DNA from: CAKVOD01 sp964606505
Lineage (GTDB): Bacteria > Bacillota > Clostridia > Christensenellales > UBA1242
NCBI GenBank assembly: GCA_964606505.1
Contig: CAZSGM010000006.1
Location: 1 to 64,000, forward strand
DNA: 64,000 nt
Direction of reading: 5' to 3'
This document shows, piece after piece, positions 8,156 through 16,669 of the stretch. The notes under the pieces were generated by a model. It was not told where the DNA came from, did no database searches, and saw nothing but the letters and a program-made list of their open reading frames with translations. The translations under genes and the position numbers were made by a program. The first letter of the stretch is position 1; each line of letters begins with the position of its first letter.

Positions 8156-8785
8156 TTAAGTGTTTTCCTTATTTATTATGTCCCCGTGTCCTGCGTATAT
8201 ACACTTAATTCCTTGCATACTCCTAATTTTTTCGAGCGTGCGCATTTGCGCCTCAAAGTCGCCCGTCGGCAAATCATAACGCCCAATTCCGCCCACAAAA
8301 ATCGCGTCGCCCGAAAACAGACACTCCCCGACAATCATTCCAAGCGCGCAGTCAGTGTGCCCAGAAAGTTCAACAAACTCCACATCAAGCCCGCAAAGTC
8401 TCGTACTTTCGCCAACCACCTCAAACCGCGTCTTGTCAAAACTCAAACTCTCGACGCCAAAAAACTCGCTCGCCACGCTCAAATGTACGTCCTCAATCTT
8501 CTCACAGGCGCGCGCACTCAACAAAACCCTCGCACCAGCAAACGCCCGCAAATAGTCGTTTAAGTAACAAAAATGGTCATAGTGCGCGTGCGTGATAAAT
8601 ATGTAGTCAACATTTATTTGCCCCAGCATTTCAACCGCTGCACCCGCGTCAACGACAATAGTTTTGCCACACACCTCCACAACATAGGTGTTGCAATAAT
8701 CCCCACGAACCATCTTAACGCGCACACCGCGCTCCCCGCCCGCACTTTCGCCCGAAACCTGTCCGTTATTTTGCATTAAATTCAC
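8156..8785 (-). CDS. Metallo-beta-lactamase fold hydrolase (glyoxalase II-like)
   Basis: Cytoplasmic MBL-fold hydrolase of 209 residues, probably a glyoxalase II-type thioesterase, though substrate is uncertain. The metal-binding motif is THAHYDHF, and further ligands are seen in SGHTDCALG and FSGDAIFVGGIGRYDLPTGD, followed by YAGHGD near the end. This resembles the short YcbL/GloB-like family. The reading frame starts with GTG at 8785 behind AGGAG and overlaps the end of gpsA by 20 bases; an in-frame ATG lies three codons later. Co-transcription with gpsA is likely. Confidence 0.85.
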   Translation of the reverse strand: MNLMQNNGQVSGESAGGERGVRVKMVRGDYCNTYVVEVCGKTIVVDAGAAVEMLGQINVDYIFITHAHYDHFCYLNDYLRAFAGARVLLSARACEKIEDVHLSVASEFFGVESLSFDKTRFEVVGESTRLCGLDVEFVELSGHTDCALGMIVGECLFSGDAIFVGGIGRYDLPTGDFEAQMRTLEKIRSMQGIKCIYAGHGDIINKENT

Positions 8786-9737
8786 AAAACTCCTGCTTAG
8801 TTTCGCGTAAGAAAAGGTTTTTAAACTCCTGCTCGTAGTCGTGTTTTTCGTAAATTATATTGTAAAGCGCAGTCGTAATCGGCATAGAAATGTTGTGCTT
8901 TTTAGCAAGTGTAAGCAAGCCCTTTATGTTCCCGACGCCCTCGGCAGACTTACCATAGTGCTCACCCTTAACAAACAACTCGCCCCACATACGGTTATGC
9001 GAATACGGCGAGAAAAGCGTCGCCTCAAAGTCGCCTAAGTGGCTCAAGCCGTACGCGGTCATAACATCCCCGCCCATCGCCTGAATGAGTTTCGCAATTT
9101 CATATGTCCCGCGCGACATCAACGCCCCCTTAAGGCAACTCATATCTATTCCGTCGAGCATCCCCGCGGCAATCCCTAGCACGTTTTTGCCCGCCGAACC
9201 TATTTCGCCGCCAACAATATCGTTCCCGACGTAAAAACGGATTAGCGGAGAGGAAAACTCACTGACAAAACGTTTCGCAAGTTCTAGGTCGTACGAATGA
9301 ATAATCATACAGTTTGGCGTACCCTGCAAAAAGTTTTGCACGTGTCCTGGCCCCACCCACAACGCGATGTTGTTCTTGTCAACGCCGTTTTCAATCATAA
9401 TTTCGCTAATGCGCCTGCCCGTTTCGCTCTCAATCCCCTTCATACAAAGCACAAACTTGTGGCTGTTTAAATCAAAGTTTTTCAACTGCTGCATTAAGTT
9501 ATCCATCTCTTGCGTAAGTATTGAGATGACAATAACCTCGTTTCCCATCGCGACATTTAAATCCGTCTCAACCACAATGTTGTCCCTAAGTGTCAGGTAC
9601 TCGTTTTTGCGCGTTTCTTTGAGCTCCTTAATATGTTTTGAGTCAGGTCTGCCCCAAAGCGTAATATTATGCATATCGCTTAAATAATGCGCTAAAAATG
9701 TTCCCCAGCGTCCACAGCCAAGCACTGATATATTCAT
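8766..9737 (-). CDS. gpsA: Glycerol-3-phosphate dehydrogenase [NAD(P)+]
   Basis: Reduces dihydroxyacetone phosphate to sn-glycerol-3-phosphate for phospholipid synthesis. The Rossmann nucleotide-binding motif VLGCGRWGTF is near residues 4-13, and the catalytic-lysine block reads SAGKNVLGIAAGMLDGIDM. The length of 323 residues is normal. I chose MNISVLGCG at 9737 as start because AAAGGCGGG precedes it; extending upstream would add 28 residues that do not fit the family. It overlaps the MBL hydrolase gene downstream. Confidence 0.93.
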   Translation of the reverse strand: MNISVLGCGRWGTFLAHYLSDMHNITLWGRPDSKHIKELKETRKNEYLTLRDNIVVETDLNVAMGNEVIVISILTQEMDNLMQQLKNFDLNSHKFVLCMKGIESETGRRISEIMIENGVDKNNIALWVGPGHVQNFLQGTPNCMIIHSYDLELAKRFVSEFSSPLIRFYVGNDIVGGEIGSAGKNVLGIAAGMLDGIDMSCLKGALMSRGTYEIAKLIQAMGGDVMTAYGLSHLGDFEATLFSPYSHNRMWGELFVKGEHYGKSAEGVGNIKGLLTLAKKHNISMPITTALYNIIYEKHDYEQEFKNLFLRETKQEFCEFNAK

Positions 9738-10068
9738 ATAGTTTCCCGCCTTTGTTAATTTTAAAACGCTCCCAATCGGGTGTACATTGTGTACAAATGT
9801 TTCACCCCACCAAAAGCGCACAAAACTGTTTATTAATTACGTATTTAACGTTTTTTACATTATATATTATTTACAACTAATTGTCAATCAATTGCGCCCC
9901 ACAACAAAAAATATCACTTTGTTGTCATTATAATATACACTTGCAACACAAAAAGCATTCCCACAACAAAAAAACATTCAACTTCTTAAATAATTTACGT
10001 ATAATTATAAGAATAACCCTTGTAATTTTGCAAAATATGATATATAATATCTAGCGGAGATTTTACAA
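9738..10068. other. Divergent promoter region between gpsA and tilS
   Basis: AT-rich spacer. The tilS promoter candidate is TTGTAA (10020-10025), 17 bases, TATAAT (10043-10048). No RNA gene recognised. Confidence 0.5.
10020..10048 (+). promoter_or_regulatory. Promoter candidate for tilS
   Basis: TTGTAA, 17-base spacer, TATAAT, with the ribosome site GCGGAGA 5 bases before the -10-proximal leader ends at the ATG at 10069. Confidence 0.6.
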
Positions 10069-11406
10069 ATGGAACGATTTAAAAAAGTATACGAAAATAT
10101 GAAACGCATCACTAAGGCGGGCGAGATAATCGGCGTTGCTTGCAGTGGTGGCAGAGATAGCATCAGTTTGCTAAACTATTTGAACAGCGTTAAGGACGAC
10201 CTTGACATCGAGGTTGTTTGCGTGAACATTAACCACAGCATTCGCGAGAACTCGGAGCGGGACACGCGTTTTGTAGCCGACTTCTGCAGAGAAAACAGGA
10301 TTAGGTGTTACAAGTTCGTCATTGACTCCTACAGCATTGCGCGCACCAAGCACCTCACACTTGAGCAGGCAGCGCGCGAGGGGCGTTACGAGATGTTTCG
10401 CGCACTGATTAAAAAAGGCATTGTCGACAAAATCGCGCTCGCTCATCACTCTAGCGACCAAGCGGAAACCGTACTTATGCACATCTTGCGCGGCGCAGGA
10501 CTCAAGGGCGCAAGCGGAATGGCAGAGATTAGCGAAGGCATTTTCATTCGCCCAATGCTAAACATCTCGCGCGAGGAAATCAACAACTACATCGCGGAAA
10601 ACGTTTTGACCTACGTCGAGGACGAGACGAACGCCGACAACACCTACACGCGCAACTTCCTGCGCAACGTCATTTTGCCACAACTTGAAACCAAATTCCC
10701 TAACTGCCAAGAAAACCTTGCCAACTTCGGCGCGATTTGCCAAAAAGACGACGCCTACATTGACTCACTCGTCAACCTTGACGCAGTCATCACAGGCGAG
10801 GACGAGGTTAAACTACCAAGAAACTACTTTGTTTACCCTGAGCCTATCGTAAACCGTATGATTAGGCGCGCATTCACAAATCTAGACGCGTACACCGATA
10901 TTGAGTCAAAACATATCGAGATGGTCAAGGCACTCGCTAAAAAAGGCGAGAACGGGTCAAAAATTTCGCTGCCTAACAAGATTTTTACAAGCTGCGAATA
11001 TGACTACATTACAATATATCAAAAGAAGCCTAAAGTAAACACCCAGTCGTGGGCGTTCCGTTCGGGCAAAATAAAAATCGACGGATTGGGCACACTAATT
11101 GTTAAGCGCACCTCCGACCCGACAATCCAATCTGGCTCACTAAAGTTTGACGCGGACAAGTTGCCCAACGGCGTTGTTTGGAGATTTAGACAGGACGGCG
11201 ACATGTTCGAGAAGTTTGGAGGCGGGACTAAGAAACTCAAAAGTTTCCTTGTGAATAAAAAAGTCCCAGTTCGTTTGAGGGACAACATCCCTATCCTTGC
11301 GAGTGACACCGAGGCGTTTATTATCGCGGACGTCGAAATCAGCGAGAAAGTGCGCATTGACGAAAACAGCAAAAACATTTACGAAATTACATTGAAAAAG
11401 GACTAA
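10069..11406 (+). CDS. tilS: tRNA(Ile)-lysidine synthase
   Basis: Modifies C34 of the CAU anticodon of one tRNA(Ile) to lysidine, using ATP and lysine, so that it reads AUA. The PP-loop is SGGRDS at residues 26-31 (usually SGGKDS). The helical TilS-specific segments follow, and the C-terminal substrate-binding domain is present (RFRQDGDMFEKFGG, KKLKSFLVNKKVP, RDNIPILA). The 445-residue length is normal. An ankyrin-type gene follows after 3 bases, probably in the same transcript. Confidence 0.95.
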   Translation: MERFKKVYENMKRITKAGEIIGVACSGGRDSISLLNYLNSVKDDLDIEVVCVNINHSIRENSERDTRFVADFCRENRIRCYKFVIDSYSIARTKHLTLEQAAREGRYEMFRALIKKGIVDKIALAHHSSDQAETVLMHILRGAGLKGASGMAEISEGIFIRPMLNISREEINNYIAENVLTYVEDETNADNTYTRNFLRNVILPQLETKFPNCQENLANFGAICQKDDAYIDSLVNLDAVITGEDEVKLPRNYFVYPEPIVNRMIRRAFTNLDAYTDIESKHIEMVKALAKKGENGSKISLPNKIFTSCEYDYITIYQKKPKVNTQSWAFRSGKIKIDGLGTLIVKRTSDPTIQSGSLKFDADKLPNGVVWRFRQDGDMFEKFGGGTKKLKSFLVNKKVPVRLRDNIPILASDTEAFIIADVEISEKVRIDENSKNIYEITLKKD

Positions 11407-11409
11407 ATT

Positions 11410-11877
11410 ATGGAAGATATAGCTAGATTGAAAAGTTACCTAAGACGCGCCCTCAATGGCGAGGACGCACCTGCCCTTGCGTATTCGGCGATTGAGCGAG
11501 ACGACCGCGACGGGCTTGAGTTATTGATTGAATGTGGACTAAACGTAAAGATTCATAACTTTATTTTTACCGCAATCGATAATTCCGCGACTAAGTGCTT
11601 CGACTTACTACTTGACAAGGGCGCCAACGTTTTAATGGGCGGCAGAGCGAGCAACGGCAACAGGGTTATTTACTTTGAGCCACTTGAGTACGCCTGCATA
11701 TTAAATAATATGGAAGTTGCGCAAAAACTTGTTGAGCACGGCGCCCCACTAATCACTCAAGGTGGCGGAGACATTCTGCGCCAGTGCCGAAAGTATATTG
11801 GCGCGGAAAATTGCGAAAAACTTTCAAAAATACGCTCAACTTACTTGGATACCCACAGTATCAGCGAAAAAAATTAA
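11410..11877 (+). CDS. Small ankyrin-repeat protein
   Basis: Cytoplasmic protein of 155 residues with two or three ankyrin-like repeats (ERDDRDGLELLIECGLNV, TKCFDLLLDKGANVLMGG, NNMEVAQKLVEHGAPL). Such proteins usually bind other proteins; the partner is unknown. It begins 3 bases after tilS with little room for its own promoter, so translational coupling is likely. Confidence 0.8.
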   Translation: MEDIARLKSYLRRALNGEDAPALAYSAIERDDRDGLELLIECGLNVKIHNFIFTAIDNSATKCFDLLLDKGANVLMGGRASNGNRVIYFEPLEYACILNNMEVAQKLVEHGAPLITQGGGDILRQCRKYIGAENCEKLSKIRSTYLDTHSISEKN

Positions 11878-11984
11878 AAAAATTAAAAAAAATTTGATTT
11901 TTTGCTTAAAATTAGTTTACATTTCTATGAAAAATCATTAAAATATACTAAACTATTTTATTAGTATTTTTAGGAGAAAAAAAT

Positions 11985-12512
11985 ATGAAGATTGTATATA
12001 AAAGATGCCCTAGATGCGAACTCAACTACATCAAAAAAGGTGAGGAGTTTTGTAGCGTCTGCATTAACGAAATGAATTCAAGACACGACGACTTTGCGTG
12101 CGACATCGACCTTGAGTTGTGCCCTGTTTGTAAGACAAACTACATTACTGAGGACGAGATTATGTGCGCAAGTTGCGCCGCTGAAAAGGAAGCAAACGGC
12201 GACGGCGTTGACATCGACTTGACCGAATGGCACGATTACGTGAACGACGACGAGATGGACAGCGACAACGAAGAAGAGGAAAACATTGGACCAATGGCTT
12301 CAATCGGGAACATTGACGACGGATATGATGCAGGTATCTCCACCGCCCTTGACGACATCACGCTTGACACCGACCTTAACTTCGACGAAATTGACGAACT
12401 CGCTAAAGACGAGTTTGCGCAAGATTTGGACGACGACTTCGATGACGATTTCGACGATGATATTGAGGATGAGGACGACCTCGACGACGACTTCGATGAC
12501 GATAGACGTTAA
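11985..12512 (+). CDS. Zinc-ribbon protein with long acidic tail
   Basis: Predicted 175-residue protein. Residues 1-70 hold four CxxC pairs (CPRC, CSVC, CPVC, CASC), enough for two zinc ribbons. The rest is very acidic, ending in repeats of DDDFDDD. No family recognised. Acidic tails of this kind occur on nucleic-acid mimics and on RNA polymerase delta, but this is only an analogy. The ATG has a TTAGGAG ribosome site, and a strong terminator follows. Confidence 0.8.
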   Translation: MKIVYKRCPRCELNYIKKGEEFCSVCINEMNSRHDDFACDIDLELCPVCKTNYITEDEIMCASCAAEKEANGDGVDIDLTEWHDYVNDDEMDSDNEEEENIGPMASIGNIDDGYDAGISTALDDITLDTDLNFDEIDELAKDEFAQDLDDDFDDDFDDDIEDEDDLDDDFDDDRR

Positions 12513-12545
12513 AGCGTTTAAATTGTGCTAGGCACTTAAACGTTT
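12512..12545 (+). other. Imperfect inverted repeat after the zinc-ribbon gene
   Basis: AAGCGTTTAA and TTAAACGTTT surround a GTGC/GCAC inner stem just behind the stop. No T run follows, so it may be an RNA-stabilising hairpin and not a terminator. Confidence 0.4.
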
Positions 12546-12590
12546 GGATAATAAATACTAAAAACGTTTATGAAATTAAATTACTACACT

Positions 12591-12632
12591 TAAAAAACGC
12601 GGAAACCTAAAATTGGTTTCCGCGTTTTTTTA
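12591..12632 (+). terminator. Intrinsic terminator
   Basis: Stem ACGCGGAAACC / GGTTTCCGCGT with a seven-base loop and a T7 tail, about 80 bases after the zinc-ribbon gene. A runs on the left arm may let it act on both strands. Confidence 0.88.
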
Positions 12633-12830
12633 TTATCTATCCGCTTTTTTATTTTTTTGTTGATTATCCGTATTTTAGATAGAATGGCACGCTGTTTGCG
12701 TTGTAGTTCTACCCAATTTTTAGGTAATAAGTGTTTTTACTTCCCCGCTGCTTATGTTATAGCAGGTAGCCAAGTTCGCGGGGCTGGGCGGGTTACGCCG
12801 CCGCGAAGATGTTTGAGAACGAAATAGGTG
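12633..12830. other. Convergent intergenic remainder
   Basis: Short GC-richer stretch between the terminator and the end of the GLUG-type gene on the other strand. CCCCGC near 12751 and GCGGGG near 12778 could form a loose minus-strand hairpin. Nothing else seen. Confidence 0.35.
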
Positions 12831-14558
12831 TTACACGACGGCAAAGTTGTTTGGTGGTGTGCCGCCTGAAGCAGTTATGGTTACAGTGCCGCCCACATCA
12901 GGAGCAGGCGCGGTAAAGGTAAATTGCCCGTTTGCCGCTGTCCCAGATAAGTCGGTCGTTCCTTCAATAGTAAACTCCCAAACGTAAGGTTTACTGATTA
13001 GTACTTTATAGTTTGCACCTTCAGTAAGTTTATAATAAATAGTTTCGGTTTCATTTATCCCCTCAAAGTAGTACTGACGAATTTCGGAGTACTTACTTGC
13101 TCCTGTGCTGTCTATGCAAAGTACATAAAGGAACAAGCCACCCTTTGGCGTGTCATTATTAAAGATAACAGTAAACGCAGTGCCAACCACTGGATGTTCC
13201 GCTCTATAAATTCCTGCGACATTTAAGGATGGAATATGCTTAGTCCCCCATTGGTCTTCTTCAATTACCCAGATATCCGCACTCCATCCATTAGCACTAG
13301 TGAAGTTAGTGCCCACCCAAGCGCCATATTTGGCGACACTTGAATTTGAGTCCCCTATTTGTAGCAGTAAACTAGGATGAGTAGTAACGTCAGGAGAACA
13401 AGTTAAGTTAAATTGGCAATCATTAATTTCAATACCACTTGTAGCAAAACCACTTGAGGTTAAATTAGACGCAGCAGCAATTGTTCCCATTTTTCCAGTG
13501 TATGAACCAGCATACTGATTTATCGTCATTAATCCTTCAACGTAGCAATGGCTAAATGAACTTCCTGACTTTAAATTGCAATCTCCAATAATTCCCCCTG
13601 CACATAAAGAATTTCCACTGAAATTTAGTCCCATAGCATAGCAATTGGATACTGTTATTTTAGTTTGCCCATCTACACATCCAACAATTCCCCCTGCAAT
13701 CATATCACTAATATCATAATCTACATTGCCAAGTGCAAACGCACAATTTTGTATTGTTAATGAATCGGATGTAGTAAGTTTTGCTTTACCTACCACGCCG
13801 CCAAACTTCATTAAAGCCGCATTAAAGCCGGTCAAATTATCCACTGAAGAATATAGATTACACAACACATTGTCCCTTTCTTCCCAGCCACCTCCATATC
13901 CAGCAATTCCGCCAATGTATACGTGGCAGTTGACCAATTCATCATCCTCATTATAAAAGACCAATTCATGGCAAATTGAAGTTACATTATAGACAGCTGG
14001 CAAATATCCCCCAACTCCACCAACATATACCGCCCCTGTTAATTCTGCCCCTAATAAACAGACCAAAGAATTTGAATGTTTAACCACTAAATTTGCTATT
14101 AACGAATTATCGGCAGCACAGCCAAATACCCCCACATATTGAATATTTCCCGTATCAACAGTGTTTATTGTGATGTCTGAACTTGATTGTGCTTGAATAG
14201 TAATAGTTTTTCCGCAGCCGTCAAAAACGCCATAAAATTTGTTTGTTCCATTCCCTATAGGCGTCCAAGTGTCAGCAATTACCGTAATGTCATTTGTAAG
14301 TTTGTAGTAAACTGCTCCGCTGGAAATCCCCCAGTATGTCGAATAGTCCGTTGTCGTTGACAATGCTATCATATCTTCGCCTGACGAGATTTTGTAAGGA
14401 TTGGTCTCCGTACCCGCGCCCGAAAAAAGAGGCGCGGCGGCGGCAGTAACAACGGGTTGCGTTGTTAGTTGGAGTTCGTCGCGATTCGGCGGGTCGCCTT
14501 GGACAGGTGTTCCGCAAATCATTAGTCCAACGCAGGACAGCAACGCCAAAAGCCACAT
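12831..14558 (-). CDS. GLUG-type surface protein body; true start upstream, out of frame at a G12 tract (phase OFF)
   Basis: The open frame of 575 residues begins at the hydrophobic segment MWLLALLSCVGLMICG and continues with a surface part homologous to the gene at 3498-5618: GAGTETNPYKI, then GLUG-like repeats (MKFGGVVGKAKLTTS, IAGGIVGCVDGQTKITVSNC, LCAGGIIGDCNLKS), and a final beta-rich domain ending NNFAVV. ATG 14558 has only a weak ribosome site (TAGGA). A much better start is ATG 14832 behind GTAAGGAG, but its frame stops after 15 codons because of 12 Gs. With 11 or 14 Gs the frame runs without a stop through 91 more residues into this body. That leader contains KNSYLNRSC, matching KNSYKNASC of the homologue. 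The gene is therefore best read as 12831-14832, currently OFF. Some internal initiation at 14558 cannot be excluded. Confidence 0.85.
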   Translation of the reverse strand: MWLLALLSCVGLMICGTPVQGDPPNRDELQLTTQPVVTAAAAPLFSGAGTETNPYKISSGEDMIALSTTTDYSTYWGISSGAVYYKLTNDITVIADTWTPIGNGTNKFYGVFDGCGKTITIQAQSSSDITINTVDTGNIQYVGVFGCAADNSLIANLVVKHSNSLVCLLGAELTGAVYVGGVGGYLPAVYNVTSICHELVFYNEDDELVNCHVYIGGIAGYGGGWEERDNVLCNLYSSVDNLTGFNAALMKFGGVVGKAKLTTSDSLTIQNCAFALGNVDYDISDMIAGGIVGCVDGQTKITVSNCYAMGLNFSGNSLCAGGIIGDCNLKSGSSFSHCYVEGLMTINQYAGSYTGKMGTIAAASNLTSSGFATSGIEINDCQFNLTCSPDVTTHPSLLLQIGDSNSSVAKYGAWVGTNFTSANGWSADIWVIEEDQWGTKHIPSLNVAGIYRAEHPVVGTAFTVIFNNDTPKGGLFLYVLCIDSTGASKYSEIRQYYFEGINETETIYYKLTEGANYKVLISKPYVWEFTIEGTTDLSGTAANGQFTFTAPAPDVGGTVTITASGGTPPNNFAVV

Positions 14559-14832
14559 TAGTATTCCTAATGTAGCGCGGCGGTTGTTTTGTTTAATTAT
14601 ACCTGTTTTCTTGTTAGTTGCTCCCTTGAGGCAACTCCTATTTAAGTAACTGTTTTTATATCTAGTAATATGAGTTTGTTTGCAAACGCTCGTGTTTGTT
14701 TTGCGGGTGGCGCGGTTGCTGCAACCCGCAGAAACACTGGCTTTTTCGCCCGTTTCTACCTTTCGCGTTTGTCCACATTGTGGATTATTCTGAAACGCCC
14801 CCCCCCCCCAATTTAGTTAAGTACTTAACCAT
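14559..14832 (-). pseudogene. Out-of-frame N-terminal leader of the GLUG-type gene
   Basis: ATG 14832 has a strong ribosome site (AAGGAG, about 9 bases away). It reads M V K Y L T K L, then the G tract, then a stop at 14785-14787. In the -1-base version the leader is hydrophilic, Asn/Lys/Cys-rich and stop-free up to MWLLALL. It is similar in length plan and motifs to the leader of the gene at 3498-5618. I class it as a reversible frameshift, not decay. Confidence 0.8.
14798..14809 (-). repeat. Homopolymer G12 tract (switch candidate)
   Basis: Twelve Gs on the coding strand, right after codon 7 of the leader. The distance from ATG 14832 to ATG 14558 is 274 bases, one more than a multiple of three, so one G fewer or two more restores the frame. 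Confidence 0.92.
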
Positions 14833-15236
14833 TTTTTGTACACTCCTTACTGATTTATTCGTAAAAATTTTAACATAATATTTTTTTTATTCCAAATAGT
14901 TTTGCCCCATATCCTGAAAATTATTTAAAAAAGTGTGAAATTTTTTCGTTTTTCACACTTTTTTCGTTTTTCACACTTTTTTGCGCGCCTTAGTTCTTTT
15001 ACAATCCTTTACGCTTATTAATTATCTTATGCTATATTTCGCAGGCGCGATATTTAAGCATTTTGTGCATTCCTTTTGCAAAGTTTGCGTATTTAGCGAT
15101 TTTGCGTCCTTGCTTTTACATTACCCCTTACTTCTTCTACACGCAATCTCGTATTCTTTCCGTAATTGCATCCAAAAACACCCCCACTACAAACAAAGTA
15201 GGCAATTAACCTAATTTTTATCTTTACAGTTAGCGT
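14833..15236. other. Spacer with a two-armed hairpin
   Basis: AT-rich spacer holding the ribosome site of the GLUG gene and the hairpin at 14927-14982. The 15000-15236 part shows no gene features, though one short plus-strand frame is open. Confidence 0.5.
14927..14982 (-). terminator. Terminator with a duplicated arm
   Basis: One AAAAGTGTGAAA arm faces two consecutive copies of TTTCACACTTTTTT, so two alternative stems are possible. On the minus strand the last stem is followed by T6. It likely ends the transcript of the gene at 15237-16139. Confidence 0.65.
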
Positions 15237-16139
15237 TTATCTTTCGCTTTCTAGGTCGTTTTGAATTGTTTCTTTGTAAAGTTTTTGCACCTTACTTTCT
15301 TCTTCAAGGTTAAAGTCGTCGTACTTGCGGCGAATTGCGTCGCGCTCAACAAACTTGTTGACTGAAAACTTTTCGCCATTGCCCCAAACCTTGCTCTCGT
15401 TCAACTTCTTGAAAGTCAAGAAAGTCGTATACAAAACTGTTGGCGCTTGAATTTGCTCCTCCAAGTCAAGTTTCTTAACCTCGTCATAGAAGTTAAATTG
15501 TTCATAAAATTGCTCAAAAGTGTTGTAGTTCAAACAATCCTCTTGCACGTCTTTCAAGTATTCGTTAAAAATAACAATATTGTAATTCAAAAAGCCGTCC
15601 AAAAACTTTGCCACTTCTCCGCTGCACTTGCATTCAGCATATGCAGGAAAACTATTTGGGTGCGTTGTTGGCGTTATTCTCAAGTCAAGTTCGCCGTCGA
15701 ACGCAAACGCAAACACCGCCTTAACCTTATCAAGTTGCCCCTTTTCAATCATTTCGTTGATTGCGTCGTGCAAACGCGGCGTCCCAAACAAATACTCTTT
15801 CACAAACCACGCGGTGTCGCCGTCATTATTCATTTGCGCGAGAAAAAACCTAAACTCATCAGCGCTTGAGTTCGCCATAAAACTCGCAAGCGTTTCCACC
15901 GCTTTAGGGTCAACGTTCAACTGATTAACCACATTTTCCTTGTAGTCGTAGCAATACGCCAAAAATGGCAACGCCTGCACGCGGGCAATAACGCGGTCAA
16001 CGCTCCTTGGTCTAAAGGTAATGTGCTTCCCAGCAACAACCTTATCCCAAACTTCCATCCATATCCTATTTAGCAAACTATCCTTTTTAATAGTTGCCCT
16101 TTTCTCTTGCTCCAAAACATCATTAATACTTTGTACCAT
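15237..16139 (-). CDS. Conserved-looking hypothetical protein, about 300 residues
   Basis: Soluble, charged, mostly helical protein without signal peptide or membrane segment. I do not recognise its family. A short Cys pair (ECKC) near residue 170 is the only motif-like feature. ATG 16139 has a good ribosome site (AAGGAG). It is a single-gene unit between two terminator-like hairpins. Confidence 0.7.
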   Translation of the reverse strand: MVQSINDVLEQEKRATIKKDSLLNRIWMEVWDKVVAGKHITFRPRSVDRVIARVQALPFLAYCYDYKENVVNQLNVDPKAVETLASFMANSSADEFRFFLAQMNNDGDTAWFVKEYLFGTPRLHDAINEMIEKGQLDKVKAVFAFAFDGELDLRITPTTHPNSFPAYAECKCSGEVAKFLDGFLNYNIVIFNEYLKDVQEDCLNYNTFEQFYEQFNFYDEVKKLDLEEQIQAPTVLYTTFLTFKKLNESKVWGNGEKFSVNKFVERDAIRRKYDDFNLEEESKVQKLYKETIQNDLESER

Positions 16140-16669
16140 AATAATCTCCTTGTTTAGGTATTATAACACACGTTTTACGTTTCGTCAAGATTGATTTTTT
16201 TTAAAAAACCAAATTTCCCCACTTTTTTGCGCCAAAACTCCCCATCCTGCCGCCCGCCACTCTTTCTCGACTTAATACATAGAGTTGTAACGGGACATAA
16301 CATTATATTGGGAGTATTAATATAATATATGGAATATCGGCTTAATACGCAAAAAATCAACATATTATACAAAATCTTACTCAATGCACTAGGTATCAGT
16401 TTAACACATATAAACATATTTAACTAACAACACAATTAAACAACATTAATTGCTAACCGCTTTACACTCAAAAAAATAAAAATATCTAAGTAATTTGCAA
16501 TTAAATTACTTAGATATTCAAGATAAATATTGAAAATACACTAATTTTAACCAAAATGCTCTAATTATTCACATTGGTATGCAACCTATTTTAGTTGCAC
16601 GAACGACCCTTGTTTGTGTCTAGGCTAATTGCAGCCGCCCCCTACAATGATTACAACCTCAATGATTAA
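16140..16669. other. Intergenic region, no gene seen
   Basis: About 530 AT-rich bases. It contains the nrdG terminator (16481-16525) and a stretch at 16260-16420 with palindromic TAATATAATATA-type sequence. The open frames here lack ribosome sites. Confidence 0.45.
16474..16520 (-). terminator. Terminator behind nrdG, CTAAG type
   Basis: Perfect 16-base stem AATATCTAAGTAATTT / AAATTACTTAGATATT with six-base loop. On the minus strand it runs into T5ATTTTTTT. Confidence 0.8.

Noticed and set aside
12831..14832. Simple pseudogene explanation for the second GLUG gene
   Set aside because: Only one frame change in 2 kb, exactly at a G12 tract, with a strong start and homologous leader; reversible switching fits better.
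14981..15214. 77-codon plus-strand frame downstream of the hairpin
   Set aside because: No ribosome site, begins inside a terminator arm, no protein-like features.
16175..16417. 80-codon minus-strand frame upstream of the gene at 15237
   Set aside because: No ribosome site and it runs over the promoter region of that gene.
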